Notes: generated by a model not told the origin, from the letters alone. A stretch of DNA of 59,199 nucleotides from Pseudomonas sp. 2FG (GCF_005502935.1 NZ_SCMP01000020.1:1-59199); one strand, 5' to 3'; counted from the stretch's first letter, positions 48,490 through 59,002 are shown. Made by a program: numbers and translations.

Positions 48490-48512
48490 GGGAGGGTGTT
48501 GTCCACCCTACG
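48490..48512. repeat. Short intergenic hairpin repeat
   Basis: GGAGGGTG TTGT CCACCCTACG, a minimal TAGGGTGG-type hairpin located between glk and the pbpC remnant. Confidence 0.55.
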
Positions 48513-48634
48513 AAACTATTCTTTCGCGGCTAAGGCATAGCCGCGGGGCGCAGCGGTGGTGTATGCGCAAACACTGGCCGGTGACGGTGTTTGCAGCACC
48601 TTGAGCCCAGCACGAGGCGACGCCCTATAAAGCT

Positions 48635-48921
48635 CAGTCAAGCACACTGAACTCGATCCGTGCGGTTTGCCCGGATTCATCGAGCACGCTGAGCTGATAG
48701 CGGCCACTGCGTTCGAGGGCTGGTTGATCGCGGTTTCCGCCGCGCTAGCGGCCAGCGGCGCGCCGTTCAGGAACCACCAACGGTGGCCGCTGCCACCCAG
48801 GGCGGTGAGTTTCAGGCGCAGGGGTTCGGCGCTGGCAGCCGGCCGCCGCAGGCTATCGCCTTCGCGCACGCCGACGATGGCCAGCGGCGCCGCTGCCGGC
48901 GGCAGTTGCGCCCAGCCTAAA
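48635..48921 (-). pseudogene. pbpC: pbpC remnant: C-terminal glycan-binding domain of PBP 1C
   Basis: Minus-strand sequence reads GWAQLPPAAAPLAIVGVREG, DSLRRPAASAEPLRLKLTAL, GGSGHRWWFLNGAPLAAS, AAETAINQP; then, after a one-base deletion near 48711-48720, LERSGRYQLSVLDESGQTAR and IEFSVLD stop. This is the BiPBP_C domain, about 95 residues, of penicillin-binding protein 1C (normally about 770 aa). Transglycosylase and transpeptidase domains are absent: the gene is cut at the border of the RAYT-type element at 48917. Two successive lesions (deletion of the 5' part, frameshift) show it is dead. Confidence 0.82.
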
Positions 48922-48933
48922 GGGGTCGGAGTG

Positions 48934-50437
48934 GAATGGCACTTACTTAACCTTTTTCGGATGTCCATTTTTCCTGACTTCCGCCCTTGCGGTTGTACGT
49001 GCCTTGGTCAGCAGTGGATAAGGCTTGGGCCTTCGCTTGATAGCTCGAGGTTCAGTCCGTCCAGGGCGGTTTCCAACTCGTTTCTGGGCGATCAGCATCA
49101 GCAGATTTGACATGTCGTCATCCTCTCCCAGGCCGCCGTATTGCCTCCACGCGAGCCATAGCTGAAGGCTGTGCTTGAAGCTCAGTTCGCGAGGCAAACA
49201 GTCCGCGAGCAGGGCCGATTGCGCCATGATCAACCGGATCAGATTGTGTGCCAGTAAATAGACCCATAGTTCCTTAACCGCCATGGCCGGTGTCTTACAG
49301 CTCAGCATCTCCAGTCCCAGCGTGGTCTTGATATTGCGCAAGTCCAGTTCGACATGCCAGCGGCTCTTGAACAGCGACTTCAGGGCTGTTTTGGGCGCCT
49401 GCTTCGGGCAATGCAGTGTCGTTACCAAAATTTTCTCACCCGCCTTCAGCTCACGCACTTTCAGCCTCTCAGGCGCCTGCTCGTAATACGCCTGGCTCAT
49501 CCACGCGGGCCTTTTCGGGGGCTTTTGCAGCTCGATCAAATGATCACGCGAACCCAGTCGCTGCCCACGTCGAAAATCGGTGCTGCGTCGGCGAGCACCA
49601 TATTGCTCAAACACGCCGTCCACGCCCCTGCACCGCAACTCGTACAACAAAAAATAAGTGGCGTAATAGGCATCGCCCAACAAGATGTCACCTCGACTCA
49701 ACGTATCGAGCATCGACCTGAGCAGGGTCTGCTCATCACCACCCTTGCCTCGAAAGCGACCAAGCGCTGCATCTAAAACAGCGCCACTGGATAGACAAAC
49801 GATGCCTACCATTCGGCATAGCGGAAAACCAAGGCCTGCTTTCTGGCCGCGAGACTGCGGATAGGCGGCCTGATTGGCTGCAGTGTCGGGCATCGTAATC
49901 GTCGTGCCGTCCACAAGACGTACAGGCCGCCCCATCCAGCGCCATGACTGCGGTGCTTGATCACTTATTGAGCACCCTGTATGGCGTAATAGCGTTGAAA
50001 CCATCTCCACAGGCAGCCGCTTTCTGGCTTTGCAGTAGGCGCCTGTATAAGTGCTGCTTGGCTTCAAGCCGCCGCATAAGCGCTTGATAGATAGGTCATT
50101 GACTGCGTGTTGGCAGGAACGATCGGCATTCATCGCTTGAGCCAGAAACATGGACAGCGTCTCGGTCGGCGGAAACAGCCGTTCTCGGTGCTCCGGCAGC
50201 GATGACTCGACGGACTCCAGCAACTCGGGGCCAGTGAGTAGATTGAAAAATGTGTAGGCATCACTGTTCGAGGCGTGATGACGAATGCGTTGCTGTTGAT
50301 GCTGGACGGTTTGGCGCCTAGGATTCATGTGGGCTGTGTTCTTGGTGGATCGGTGTGTGTTCGCAACTATCACCGTAGACCAAGGCCAGCCTTTCTTCTT
50401 TTGCATCAGCTAGTTAGCGTTTAAGTAAGTGCCATTC
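48934..50437. mobile_element. IS4-family insertion sequence, complete, 1504 bp
   Basis: Terminal inverted repeats GAATGGCACTTACTTAA (48934-48950) and TTAAGTAAGTGCCATTC (50421-50437) are perfect 17-bp complements. The element is flanked by an 11-bp direct repeat GGGTCGGAGTG (48923-48933 and 50438-50448), a target duplication of the length usual for IS4. It carries one transposase gene. The target lies inside the terminal repeat of the RAYT-type element. Both ends, duplication and gene are intact, so the insertion may be recent and mobile. Confidence 0.95.
48943..50328 (-). CDS. IS4 family transposase
   Basis: A DDE transposase of about 461 aa from MNPRRQTVQHQQ (ATG 50328); an alternative ATG at 50406 would give 487 aa. 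Catalytic triad: first D in VRLVDGTTITMPD (near 155), second D in GDILLGDAYYATYFLLYEL, and E in the YREK-like block SRWHVELDLRNIKTTLGLEML. QSRGQKAGLGFPLCRMVGIV and the N-terminal FNLLTGPELLESVESSLPEHRERLFPP domain are IS4 features. No frameshift; the C-terminus KKVK ends within the left terminal repeat, as usual for compact IS. Confidence 0.93.
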   Translation of the reverse strand: MNPRRQTVQHQQQRIRHHASNSDAYTFFNLLTGPELLESVESSLPEHRERLFPPTETLSMFLAQAMNADRSCQHAVNDLSIKRLCGGLKPSSTYTGAYCKARKRLPVEMVSTLLRHTGCSISDQAPQSWRWMGRPVRLVDGTTITMPDTAANQAAYPQSRGQKAGLGFPLCRMVGIVCLSSGAVLDAALGRFRGKGGDEQTLLRSMLDTLSRGDILLGDAYYATYFLLYELRCRGVDGVFEQYGARRRSTDFRRGQRLGSRDHLIELQKPPKRPAWMSQAYYEQAPERLKVRELKAGEKILVTTLHCPKQAPKTALKSLFKSRWHVELDLRNIKTTLGLEMLSCKTPAMAVKELWVYLLAHNLIRLIMAQSALLADCLPRELSFKHSLQLWLAWRQYGGLGEDDDMSNLLMLIAQKRVGNRPGRTEPRAIKRRPKPYPLLTKARTTARAEVRKNGHPKKVK

Positions 50438-50837
50438 GGGTCGGAGTGATTTACCTTTAACCAAAGGTCCTCCCCGATGGCATTGCCCAACCACCCGACC
50501 CAAGTGCCGCTTGTGGGCCGGCACAACTGGCAGATACATCCGCTGTTTACGTGGCATGGCAAACTCCTTTTGCCCATTCGACAAGATCAACAGCTTAACT
50601 GATCAAAAACAAATCACTCCGACCCCTTTAGTTCCCTTTAGTTGGACCCCTTTAGTTGCAGAGTTGCAGGGGGGAAACGGAAGCCGGGAACTATAGCCGA
50701 GCGGCACTGCGGATGCCGGGTATGGAGCACGGGGGGGATAAGAAAGGCGTTATCCCACCACGGCCCCCCAGGCACCTCATCACCACGCACGCGGCGACAG
50801 GCCGCCCCTATAATGCTGCCTCCTCTGGAGCGACCTT

Positions 50838-52181
50838 ATGCTGCGCGACGCCTGGCAACACGCACCGACCCACCGACGCGTCTGGGCGCTGGCCGCGCCT
50901 ATGATCCTGTCCAACCTCTCGGTGCCGCTGGTGGCTCTGGTCGACAGCGCCGTGGTCGGCCATCTGCCGCATGCCTATCAACTGGCGGCGGTGGCGGTCG
51001 GCGGTAGCCTGTACACCTTGCTGGTCTGGGCCATGGGCTTCCTGCGCATGGGCAGCACCGGCTTCGCCGCCCAGGCCGCCGGGCGCGGGGATGGCGGCGC
51101 ATTGCGGCAGGTCCTGTGCCAAGGCCTGCTGCTGGCGCTGGGCCTGGCGCTGCTGCTGGGGTTGCTCGCGGTACCCTTGAGCGGCGGCGCCTTGGACCTG
51201 ATGCAGCCGTCGGCGGAGTTGCAGCAACTGACCCGCGACTTTCTCGCCACCCGCCTGTTCGGCCTGCCTGCCGCGCTGGCCAACTACGCGCTGGTCGGCT
51301 GGTTTCTCGGCACGCAGAACGCCCGTGCGCCGCTGGCGATTCTGCTGACCACCAATCTGATCAATGTGCTGCTGGCGCTGTGGTTCGTCCTCGGCCTGGA
51401 CTGGGGCGTGATCGGCGCCGCACGCGCCTCGGTGTTGGCCGAGTGGAGCGGCGCCCTGCTCGGCCTGGCGCTGACGCGCAAGGCGCTGCGCAAGTATCCC
51501 GGCCAAATCGACTGGGCCGCGCTGCGCCACTGGCTGAACTGGCGACCCTTGCTGGCGGTGAACCGCGACATCTTCATCCGCACCCTGGCGCTGGAATTGG
51601 TGTTCTTGCTGATCACCGTACAGGGCACTCGCCTGGGGGACGCGACTGTCGCCGCCAACGCCCTGCTGCTCAACGGCCTGCTGCTCAGCGCCCATGCCCT
51701 CGATGGCTTGGCGCATGCCGTGGAGGCGCTGTGCGGCCATGCCATAGGCGCCCGCGATCGCACCGCACTGCGCCGCTCTCTGATAGTCGCCGGCGGCTGG
51801 TCGCTGTTGGCCAGCCTGGGTTTCGCGCTGTTCTTCCTGCTCGCCGGCCCGCTGTTTGTCCAGCTGCAAAGCGACATCCCCACGGTGCGCGCCACCGCCC
51901 AGCTCTACCTGCCCTACCTCGCGCTGCTGCCGCTGATTGCGGTGTGGAGCTATGTGCTCGACGGCCTGTTTATCGGCGCCACCCGGGCGCGGGAAATGCG
52001 CAACGCCATGCTGCTCAGCGTACTGCTCGCCCTACCACTGGCCTGGGGCCTGCAAGGCCTGGGCAATCACGGCCTGTGGCTGGCGTTTCTCGGCTTTATG
52101 CTGCTGCGCGGGCTGAGCCTCGGCGCGCTCGCCTGGCGCCTGAGCCGTGACGATGCTTGGCTTAGAGCGGCCCCCGCTTGA
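50838..52181 (+). CDS. MATE family efflux transporter (DinF-like)
   Basis: A 447-aa, 12-TM multidrug and toxin extrusion protein. N-lobe: RRVWALAAPMILSNLSVPLVALVDSAVVGHL (TM1, with the conserved P and D), GFLRMGSTGFAAQAAGRGD (family motif), and WFLGTQNARAPLAILLTTNLINVLLALWFV (TM5-6). C-lobe: NRDIFIRTLALELVFLLITVQGTRLGDATVAANALLLN, DGLAHAVEALCGHAIGARD and a second GATRAREMRNAM motif. Length and motif set match the DinF subgroup, H+ or Na+ driven export of cationic or oxidised compounds. The upstream region shows TATAAT at 50810-50815. Confidence 0.9.
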   Translation: MLRDAWQHAPTHRRVWALAAPMILSNLSVPLVALVDSAVVGHLPHAYQLAAVAVGGSLYTLLVWAMGFLRMGSTGFAAQAAGRGDGGALRQVLCQGLLLALGLALLLGLLAVPLSGGALDLMQPSAELQQLTRDFLATRLFGLPAALANYALVGWFLGTQNARAPLAILLTTNLINVLLALWFVLGLDWGVIGAARASVLAEWSGALLGLALTRKALRKYPGQIDWAALRHWLNWRPLLAVNRDIFIRTLALELVFLLITVQGTRLGDATVAANALLLNGLLLSAHALDGLAHAVEALCGHAIGARDRTALRRSLIVAGGWSLLASLGFALFFLLAGPLFVQLQSDIPTVRATAQLYLPYLALLPLIAVWSYVLDGLFIGATRAREMRNAMLLSVLLALPLAWGLQGLGNHGLWLAFLGFMLLRGLSLGALAWRLSRDDAWLRAAPA

Positions 52182-52249
52182 AAGGATTAGCTACGGCGTT
52201 TACCAACGATCAATAACACCAACCCCGTGACGACCCGAAAGGAGTTCCC

Positions 52250-52708
52250 ATGGCCGAAGCCATCGCCGCGTACCTGCATTACCTATCGATCTTTCTGCTG
52301 TTCGCCCTGCTGGTGCTGGAGCATCGGCTGTTCAAACTGCCGCTGGATCTGCAGCGGGCCCGCAGTCTGATCCGCATCGACATCGCCTACGGCCTGACGG
52401 CCGGCCTGGTGCTGGCCAGCGGCGCGGCGCGCGTCATCTGGTACGGCAAAGGCGCCGCCTATTACCTGCACAACAGCCTGTTCCACGCCAAGCTGGGGTT
52501 GTTTCTGGTGATTGCGCTGGTCTCGGTCCTGCCAACTTTCACCTTCCTCAACTGGCGCAATGCGCTGAAGGCCGGCCAGGTGCCGCAAATCGGCCCACGG
52601 CAGGCCCAGCTGACGATCATCAGCATTCGCCTGGAACTGCTGTTGCTGCTGATTCTGCCGCTGTTGGCCAGCCTGATGGCGCGCGGTTATGGGGTGATGG
52701 GGCAGTAA
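52250..52708 (+). CDS. DUF2214 family inner-membrane protein
   Basis: A 152-aa membrane protein with four hydrophobic helices (HYLSIFLLFALLVLEHRLF; IAYGLTAGLVLASGAARVIW; LFHAKLGLFLVIALVSVLPTFTFLNWR; LELLLLLILPLLASLMARGYG). The RLIRxDxxYGL segment and conserved arginine/histidine residues are DUF2214 features. Function unknown. ATG 52250 follows AAAGGAG. It ends at a strong terminator shared with speA. Confidence 0.87.
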   Translation: MAEAIAAYLHYLSIFLLFALLVLEHRLFKLPLDLQRARSLIRIDIAYGLTAGLVLASGAARVIWYGKGAAYYLHNSLFHAKLGLFLVIALVSVLPTFTFLNWRNALKAGQVPQIGPRQAQLTIISIRLELLLLLILPLLASLMARGYGVMGQ

Positions 52709-52719
52709 TTTCCGAACAG

Positions 52720-52748
52720 AAAAAAACCGACTTCGCGTCGGTTTTTTT
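52720..52748. terminator. Bidirectional terminator between DUF2214 gene and speA
   Basis: AAAAAAACCGAC TTCG CGTCGGTTTTTTT (approximately 52720-52748): perfect 5-bp GC stem extended by A-T pairs, ultra-stable TTCG-type loop, T-runs on both strands. Confidence 0.93.
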
Positions 52749-52765
52749 CTGCCTGCGGAACTGAC

Positions 52766-54679
<1,914 letters not shown>

Positions 54680-54806
54680 CGAGGTCCCCTTCTATCAAGA
54701 AATCAAAAGCTCCGACCAGGCCGGACCGAAGCAGAATAAGCAGTGGCAATGACGATTACTGAGGTGTTGACCGACGGCCCAAAGCAGAAGTTTAGAAAGT
54801 GCCGGG

Positions 54807-55178
54807 CTAGCCGCCAGATTTCTTCGCCTTGAAGCCGTGCTTGGTCAGCTCATCCAGCAGCAGTTGCACGTGGTCGCCCTGAATCTCGATGACCCCGTCT
54901 TTCAGCGAACCCCCGCAGCCGCAGCGCCGCTTGAGCTGGCTGGCCAGCTCCTTGAGCGGTTCTTCGGCCAGCGGCACACCGCTCACTGTGGTCACCGTCT
55001 TGCCGCCGCGCCCCTTGGTTTCGCGGCGCACACGGGCGACCCCATCCCCGGCGGGGATGACACTCTGCTTGCAGATACAGGCATCCACCGGCTGGCTGCA
55101 GTCCGGGCAATGCCGGCCTGCATCGGTGGAAAACACCAAACCGCCAAGGGCGGCAAAGGACGAAGCTTTCTTGACCAC
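54807..55178 (-). CDS. yciH: SUI1/eIF1-like translation factor YciH
   Basis: A 123-aa protein of the bacterial eIF1 (SUI1) family that checks initiation accuracy. The N-terminal part has cysteine pairs RHCPDCSQPVDACICKQS (a possible zinc site). The SUI1 domain spans about 40-118: VRRETKGRGGKTVTTVSGVPLAEEPLKELASQLKRRCGCGGSLKDGVIEIQGDHVQLLLDELTKHGFKAKKSGG. GTG 55178 is chosen as start, with GAGGA 7 bases upstream and a product starting MVKKASSFAALGGLVFST; a longer frame upstream lacks homology. Adjacent to speA as in other pseudomonads. Confidence 0.93.
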   Translation of the reverse strand: MVKKASSFAALGGLVFSTDAGRHCPDCSQPVDACICKQSVIPAGDGVARVRRETKGRGGKTVTTVSGVPLAEEPLKELASQLKRRCGCGGSLKDGVIEIQGDHVQLLLDELTKHGFKAKKSGG

Positions 55179-55377
55179 CGGGCTATCCTCGTAGGGGTCA
55201 GAAGGGTCTATCTCGGCAGCTGATGATTGAAATAGACCTGAAAGCGACTGGCTGACGCTGGTCAGCCGCGAAGCCCCACTCTGGCAGGGGCAGCGCACCT
55301 GGGCCGGGAGGCTCAGGCTTGAAAAGCCGCGCAGTGTAACGGCAAAAACCAACAATGCTAAGAGCGAAATTGCGCCA

Positions 55378-55926
55378 TTAATCGGCGGATTGGCGACCTC
55401 GGGCCAGATAGCGCTGCAGGGCGGCCAGGGAGTCCGGGCAATAGGGCTTTTCCCGGGTTTGCGCCAGGACCTCGGCGACAGGGAGGAAGCACGCCTCCAG
55501 CACCTCCTCCGGCTGCAAGCGCAGCGGCCCATCCGCCACAGCGGAAAACGCCGTGCACCAGAGCCGGCTTTCTGGCGCGTCATAGAAAAAGTGCGCGTGC
55601 TCGATCAGCGGCACACCGGCCACCCCCAGTTCCTCCTCCAGCTCACGGGCGGCGGACTCGGCGTAGCTTTCCCCTTCCAGCACCATGCCGCCGGCGGCCA
55701 CGTCCCAGTAGCCGGGGTACAGCGCCTTGCTCAGGGTGCGCCTATGTACGCAGAGCTCACCGGCGGAATTGAACAGCAGGATATAGGTGCCACGGCCGAT
55801 CAGGCCGCGCCGCCGCAGCTCGAGTCGCGGCATACCGCCCAGCGGACGGTCGGCCTCGTCGACCCAGGCCACGCGTTCCGCATCGGAGGCCGCCCGGTGG
55901 GCCGCCTCTCTGGCTGAAAAACCCAT
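55378..55926 (-). CDS. NUDIX hydrolase (YfcD-like)
   Basis: A 182-aa NUDIX protein. The Nudix box is seen as GGMVLEGESYAESAARELEEELGVAGVP (GX5EX7REUXEEXGU, near 75-100). DRPLGGMPRLELRRRGLIGRGTYILLFNSAGELCVHRRTLSKALYPGYWDVAAGG leads into it, typical of the YfcD/isopentenyl-diphosphate-isomerase-like subgroup. Substrate unknown (nucleotide diphosphate likely). It lies 3 bases after the DUF2333 gene stop, so cotranscribed. Confidence 0.92.
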   Translation of the reverse strand: MGFSAREAAHRAASDAERVAWVDEADRPLGGMPRLELRRRGLIGRGTYILLFNSAGELCVHRRTLSKALYPGYWDVAAGGMVLEGESYAESAARELEEELGVAGVPLIEHAHFFYDAPESRLWCTAFSAVADGPLRLQPEEVLEACFLPVAEVLAQTREKPYCPDSLAALQRYLARGRQSAD

Positions 55927-55929
55927 GAC

Positions 55930-57018
55930 TCAACCCTGACTCAACAGCTGACGCAGGTCGATGATCGCGGCATTGGCCCGCGAGATGTAGTTGGCCATCA
56001 CCAGCGAGTGGTTCGCCAGCACACCATAACCGCTGCCATTGAGGATCATCGGGCTCCACAGCGGCTCCTGCGAAGCCTCCAGCTCGCGGATGATCTGCCG
56101 CACGCTGACGGCGGCGTTCTTCTTCGCCAGCACATCGGCGAAGTCCACCTCGATCGCCCGCAGCAAGTGCGACAACGCCCAGGCCTGACCACGCGCCTCA
56201 TAGAACACGTTGTCGATCTGCAGCCACGGCGTTTCATAGGCTTGTTCGCTGACCGCCGGCGCCTCAGCGTCGGCGACCGGCGCGGCATTGTCCTTCAGCC
56301 CGGTATTCAGGCGAACCTGACCGACGCTGGCGGACAAGCGCTGCGACAAGGAGCCCAAACGCGTGGCGGTATCGCCCAACCAGTTATTCAGGTTGTCGGC
56401 GCGGGTATAGAACCGCGCATTCGGCTGGCTCGGGTCGGACAGGCGCGCCAGGTAGCGATCCAACGACCTGATCCCCTCGCGGTATTCCGCCTCGCTCTCC
56501 GGCAGGGCCCAGCTTTTATTGTCGAAGTTGAAACGCGGCTCGGCCTTGGCCAGATCCGGGTCTTCGGTGGACTGTGTCTGCGAGCGGGCGAAGTCTTTGC
56601 GCAGGGCCCGCGACAGGTCACGCACCTGCACCAGCACGCCGTATTCCCAGCTCGGCATGTTGTCCAGCCACACACCCGGCGGGGCGAGGTCGTTGGACAG
56701 GTAGCCGCCCGGCTTGTCGAGCAGGGTGCCGACGACCTGTTTCAAGGTTTCCACCGTGGTGTAACCGCTGACCAGCTGGCGTTGCGCCTGCTCGGCGGCC
56801 GCCTGGGCATTCTGTTGCACCGGGAACAGCTCAGGTTCCTGGTTCCAATACCAGCCGACCACCAACGCCACGAGCAGATAGAGGCCCAGCAGCGAGCCCA
56901 GCGCCCGGCTGAGCCAGAGGCCGCCAAAGTAGCTACGCACATCATCCACCGAGTCATCGACACTGTCGCGCAAGCTGCCCGCGCGGTTCTTCCAGTTCAG
57001 CATGGCCATGTCCTTCAA
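55930..57018 (-). CDS. DUF2333 family membrane protein
   Basis: A 362-aa protein anchored by one TM helix near residues 37-55 (LGSLLGLYLLVALVVGWYW). The rest is periplasmic and mainly helical: QNAQAAAEQAQRQLVSGYTTVETLKQVVGTLLDKPGGYLSNDLAPPGVWLDNMPSWEYGVLVQVRDLSRALRKDFARSQ, later RLGSLSQRLSASVGQVRLNTGL, and a closing GYGVLANHSLVMANYISRANAAIIDLRQLL. This is full-length DUF2333, conserved across pseudomonads between the NUDIX gene and gcbA. Function unknown. Upstream of the NUDIX gene on one transcript. Confidence 0.9.
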   Translation of the reverse strand: MKDMAMLNWKNRAGSLRDSVDDSVDDVRSYFGGLWLSRALGSLLGLYLLVALVVGWYWNQEPELFPVQQNAQAAAEQAQRQLVSGYTTVETLKQVVGTLLDKPGGYLSNDLAPPGVWLDNMPSWEYGVLVQVRDLSRALRKDFARSQTQSTEDPDLAKAEPRFNFDNKSWALPESEAEYREGIRSLDRYLARLSDPSQPNARFYTRADNLNNWLGDTATRLGSLSQRLSASVGQVRLNTGLKDNAAPVADAEAPAVSEQAYETPWLQIDNVFYEARGQAWALSHLLRAIEVDFADVLAKKNAAVSVRQIIRELEASQEPLWSPMILNGSGYGVLANHSLVMANYISRANAAIIDLRQLLSQG

Positions 57019-57298
57019 TCATCGAATTCAGCTGTTCGAGCACAACCCCGCTGCAGGGTTGCCGTCCTGCCTCGCACTATAAGGGAAGCGCCAGTCGATG
57101 CGCAGCGCCGACAGCGTAAACTTAGAGCGGGCTGAGCATCCTTAGCGAGCAGCGGTCGAACGTTCTGCCCCGCCGCAGATCGAAGGTTGGCGGCAAATGC
57201 TCGGCGGTGCTAGCGTACCTAAAGACCAGTGGCGGCATAGAGCCATCACCCAGACCGCTCTGCGGCGGCACATAAACATAATAAGAAGAAGCCAGGCC

Positions 57299-59002
57299 AT
57301 GACCGAGCAAGAAGATCCCAATCGCGACCGCCTCAAACACCACTTCGCCCAACGGGTCATCCATCAAGCGCGGCAAGTGCTGGAGGTCTGGCAGCGGTTG
57401 CAGCACAGCGAATGGAACGCCGCGGAGCTGGCCGCGGCCAATCTGCGGCTGCAGCGTTATGCCGAGCGCTTCGAGCAAGCCGAACACGCGCAACTGGCAC
57501 AAGGCATTGCCCATTGCCTGGAGGCCAGCGGCGCCAATCGCGGGCGCCTGACCAGCAGCCTGATCAGCGAACTCAACCAGCTTATGCAAAGGTTGTCGCG
57601 CACCGGCCTGCGGCATGGCGACCAGTTCGAACACACCTTCCTGCCGCCGCTACGCAAGCCGGTCTACCTGGCCTTGCAGGATTCTGAGCACGCCGAGCGC
57701 CTAGCCCAGCAATTGGAGTTCTTCGGCCTGATCGCCCAGCCGTTTGACCACGCCGAGGCCTTTCGCGCCGCCATGCTCAAGCGCCATCCGGCCGCCATCC
57801 TTATGGAAGTCGACTTCGCAGGCACAGGCCTGGGCCTGCAACTGGCGGCCGAAATTCAGCAAGACCTGGAGCAGAAGTTGCCGCTGCTGTTCTTTAGCCA
57901 CGCAGACACCGACACCCCGACCCGTCTGGCGGCCGTGCGCGCCGGCGGCCAGGCGTTCTTCACCGGCAGCCTGGACGCCTCCAGCCTGTTGGAACGGATC
58001 GAAATCCTCACCCATGTGACGCAGCACGAGCCCTATCGCGTGTTGATCATCGACGACTCCCGCGCCCAGGCCACGCATACCGAGCGCGTACTCAACGGCG
58101 CCGGCATAGTCACCCACACGCTGCTCGAGCCGCTCCAGGCGATGGCCGCGCTGGCCGAGTTCCAGCCGGACCTGATCATCCTCGACATGTATATGCCGCA
58201 GTGCAACGGCACCGAACTGGCCAAGGTGATCCGCCATAACGACCGCTACGTCAGCGTGCCGATCATCTACCTGTCGGCCGAAGACGATCTGGACAAGCAG
58301 CTGGAGGCGATGAGCGAAGCCGGCGACGACTTCCTCACCAAACCGATCCAGCCGCGCCATCTGATCGCCACCGTGCGTAACCGCGCAGGCCGCGCGCGCA
58401 ACCTGAAAGCGCGGATGGTGCGCGACAGCCTGACCGGTTTGTACAACCACACCCATATCCTCCAGCTGCTGGACGACTCGCGCCTGCGCGCCCGCCGCGC
58501 TGGCCAGCCGCTGACCTTCGCCATGCTCGATATCGACCACTTTAAGAAGGTCAACGACGGTTACGGCCACCCGATGGGCGACCGGGTGATCAAGAGCCTG
58601 GCGCTGTTCCTCAAGCAGCGCCTGCGCAAGACCGACCATATCGGCCGTTACGGCGGCGAAGAGTTCGCCGTGGTGTTGCCGGACACCGATGCCGGCACCG
58701 CGCGCAAGGTGCTCGACGAAATCCGCCGACGTTTCGCCGAAATCCACTACCCGGCACAGCCGCAGGAGCTGTCCTGCACCTTTAGCTGTGGCATCGCCCA
58801 GCTGCACGAGGGCATGGATATCAATACGCTGTCGAAACAGGCCGACGAGGCCTTGTATGTCGCCAAGCATGGCGGCCGCAACCGCGTGGAGATCTTCACC
58901 GACGAGGCCGCACCGACTCAGCCGCGGCCTATCGGGCAAAGCGTGACGCCCCTCACGTCGTCATCAGCCCACACTGAAAGCGCAATAAATTTAGAGGCCT
59001 AG
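57299..59002 (+). CDS. gcbA: Response-regulator diguanylate cyclase GcbA
   Basis: A 567-aa c-di-GMP synthase with tandem receiver domains. An N-terminal helical part (1-115) is followed by a degenerate receiver (about 120-235: VYLALQDSEHAERLAQQLEFFG with VDFAGTG in place of the DxxMP block). A typical receiver (about 240-360) has VLIIDDSRAQA, phospho-acceptor aspartate in LIILDMYMPQCNG, LSAEDD and FLTKPI. The GGDEF domain (about 385-545) has FAMLDIDHFKKVND, active site GRYGGEEFAVVL, and an RxxD inhibitory site (RKTD) five residues upstream. In P. aeruginosa and P. fluorescens GcbA promotes early attachment and biofilm formation. ATG 57299 is used; the upstream extension is not conserved-like. 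Confidence 0.92.
   Translation: MTEQEDPNRDRLKHHFAQRVIHQARQVLEVWQRLQHSEWNAAELAAANLRLQRYAERFEQAEHAQLAQGIAHCLEASGANRGRLTSSLISELNQLMQRLSRTGLRHGDQFEHTFLPPLRKPVYLALQDSEHAERLAQQLEFFGLIAQPFDHAEAFRAAMLKRHPAAILMEVDFAGTGLGLQLAAEIQQDLEQKLPLLFFSHADTDTPTRLAAVRAGGQAFFTGSLDASSLLERIEILTHVTQHEPYRVLIIDDSRAQATHTERVLNGAGIVTHTLLEPLQAMAALAEFQPDLIILDMYMPQCNGTELAKVIRHNDRYVSVPIIYLSAEDDLDKQLEAMSEAGDDFLTKPIQPRHLIATVRNRAGRARNLKARMVRDSLTGLYNHTHILQLLDDSRLRARRAGQPLTFAMLDIDHFKKVNDGYGHPMGDRVIKSLALFLKQRLRKTDHIGRYGGEEFAVVLPDTDAGTARKVLDEIRRRFAEIHYPAQPQELSCTFSCGIAQLHEGMDINTLSKQADEALYVAKHGGRNRVEIFTDEAAPTQPRPIGQSVTPLTSSSAHTESAINLEA

Larger units (their letters stand above)
48917..50631. mobile_element. Collapsed RAYT-type element with 21-bp terminal inverted repeats, split by an IS
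   Basis: If the IS and one target copy are removed, the left end reads CTAAAGGGGTCGGAGTG plus ATTT (48917-48933 joined to 50449-50452). The right end (50611-50631) is its exact reverse complement: a perfect 21-bp inverted repeat. Between them on the minus strand is a start with AAAAGGAG and MPRKQRMYLPVVPAHKRHLG, the N-terminus of REP-associated tyrosine transposases (TnpA_REP; family opening PRKxRxYLPGVPxH). It then runs on for about 25 unrelated codons into KSLRPL and a stop formed by the right-hand repeat sequence. The HUH/catalytic core is deleted. GGGGTCxGAGT ends are typical around RAYT genes. Confidence 0.72.
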
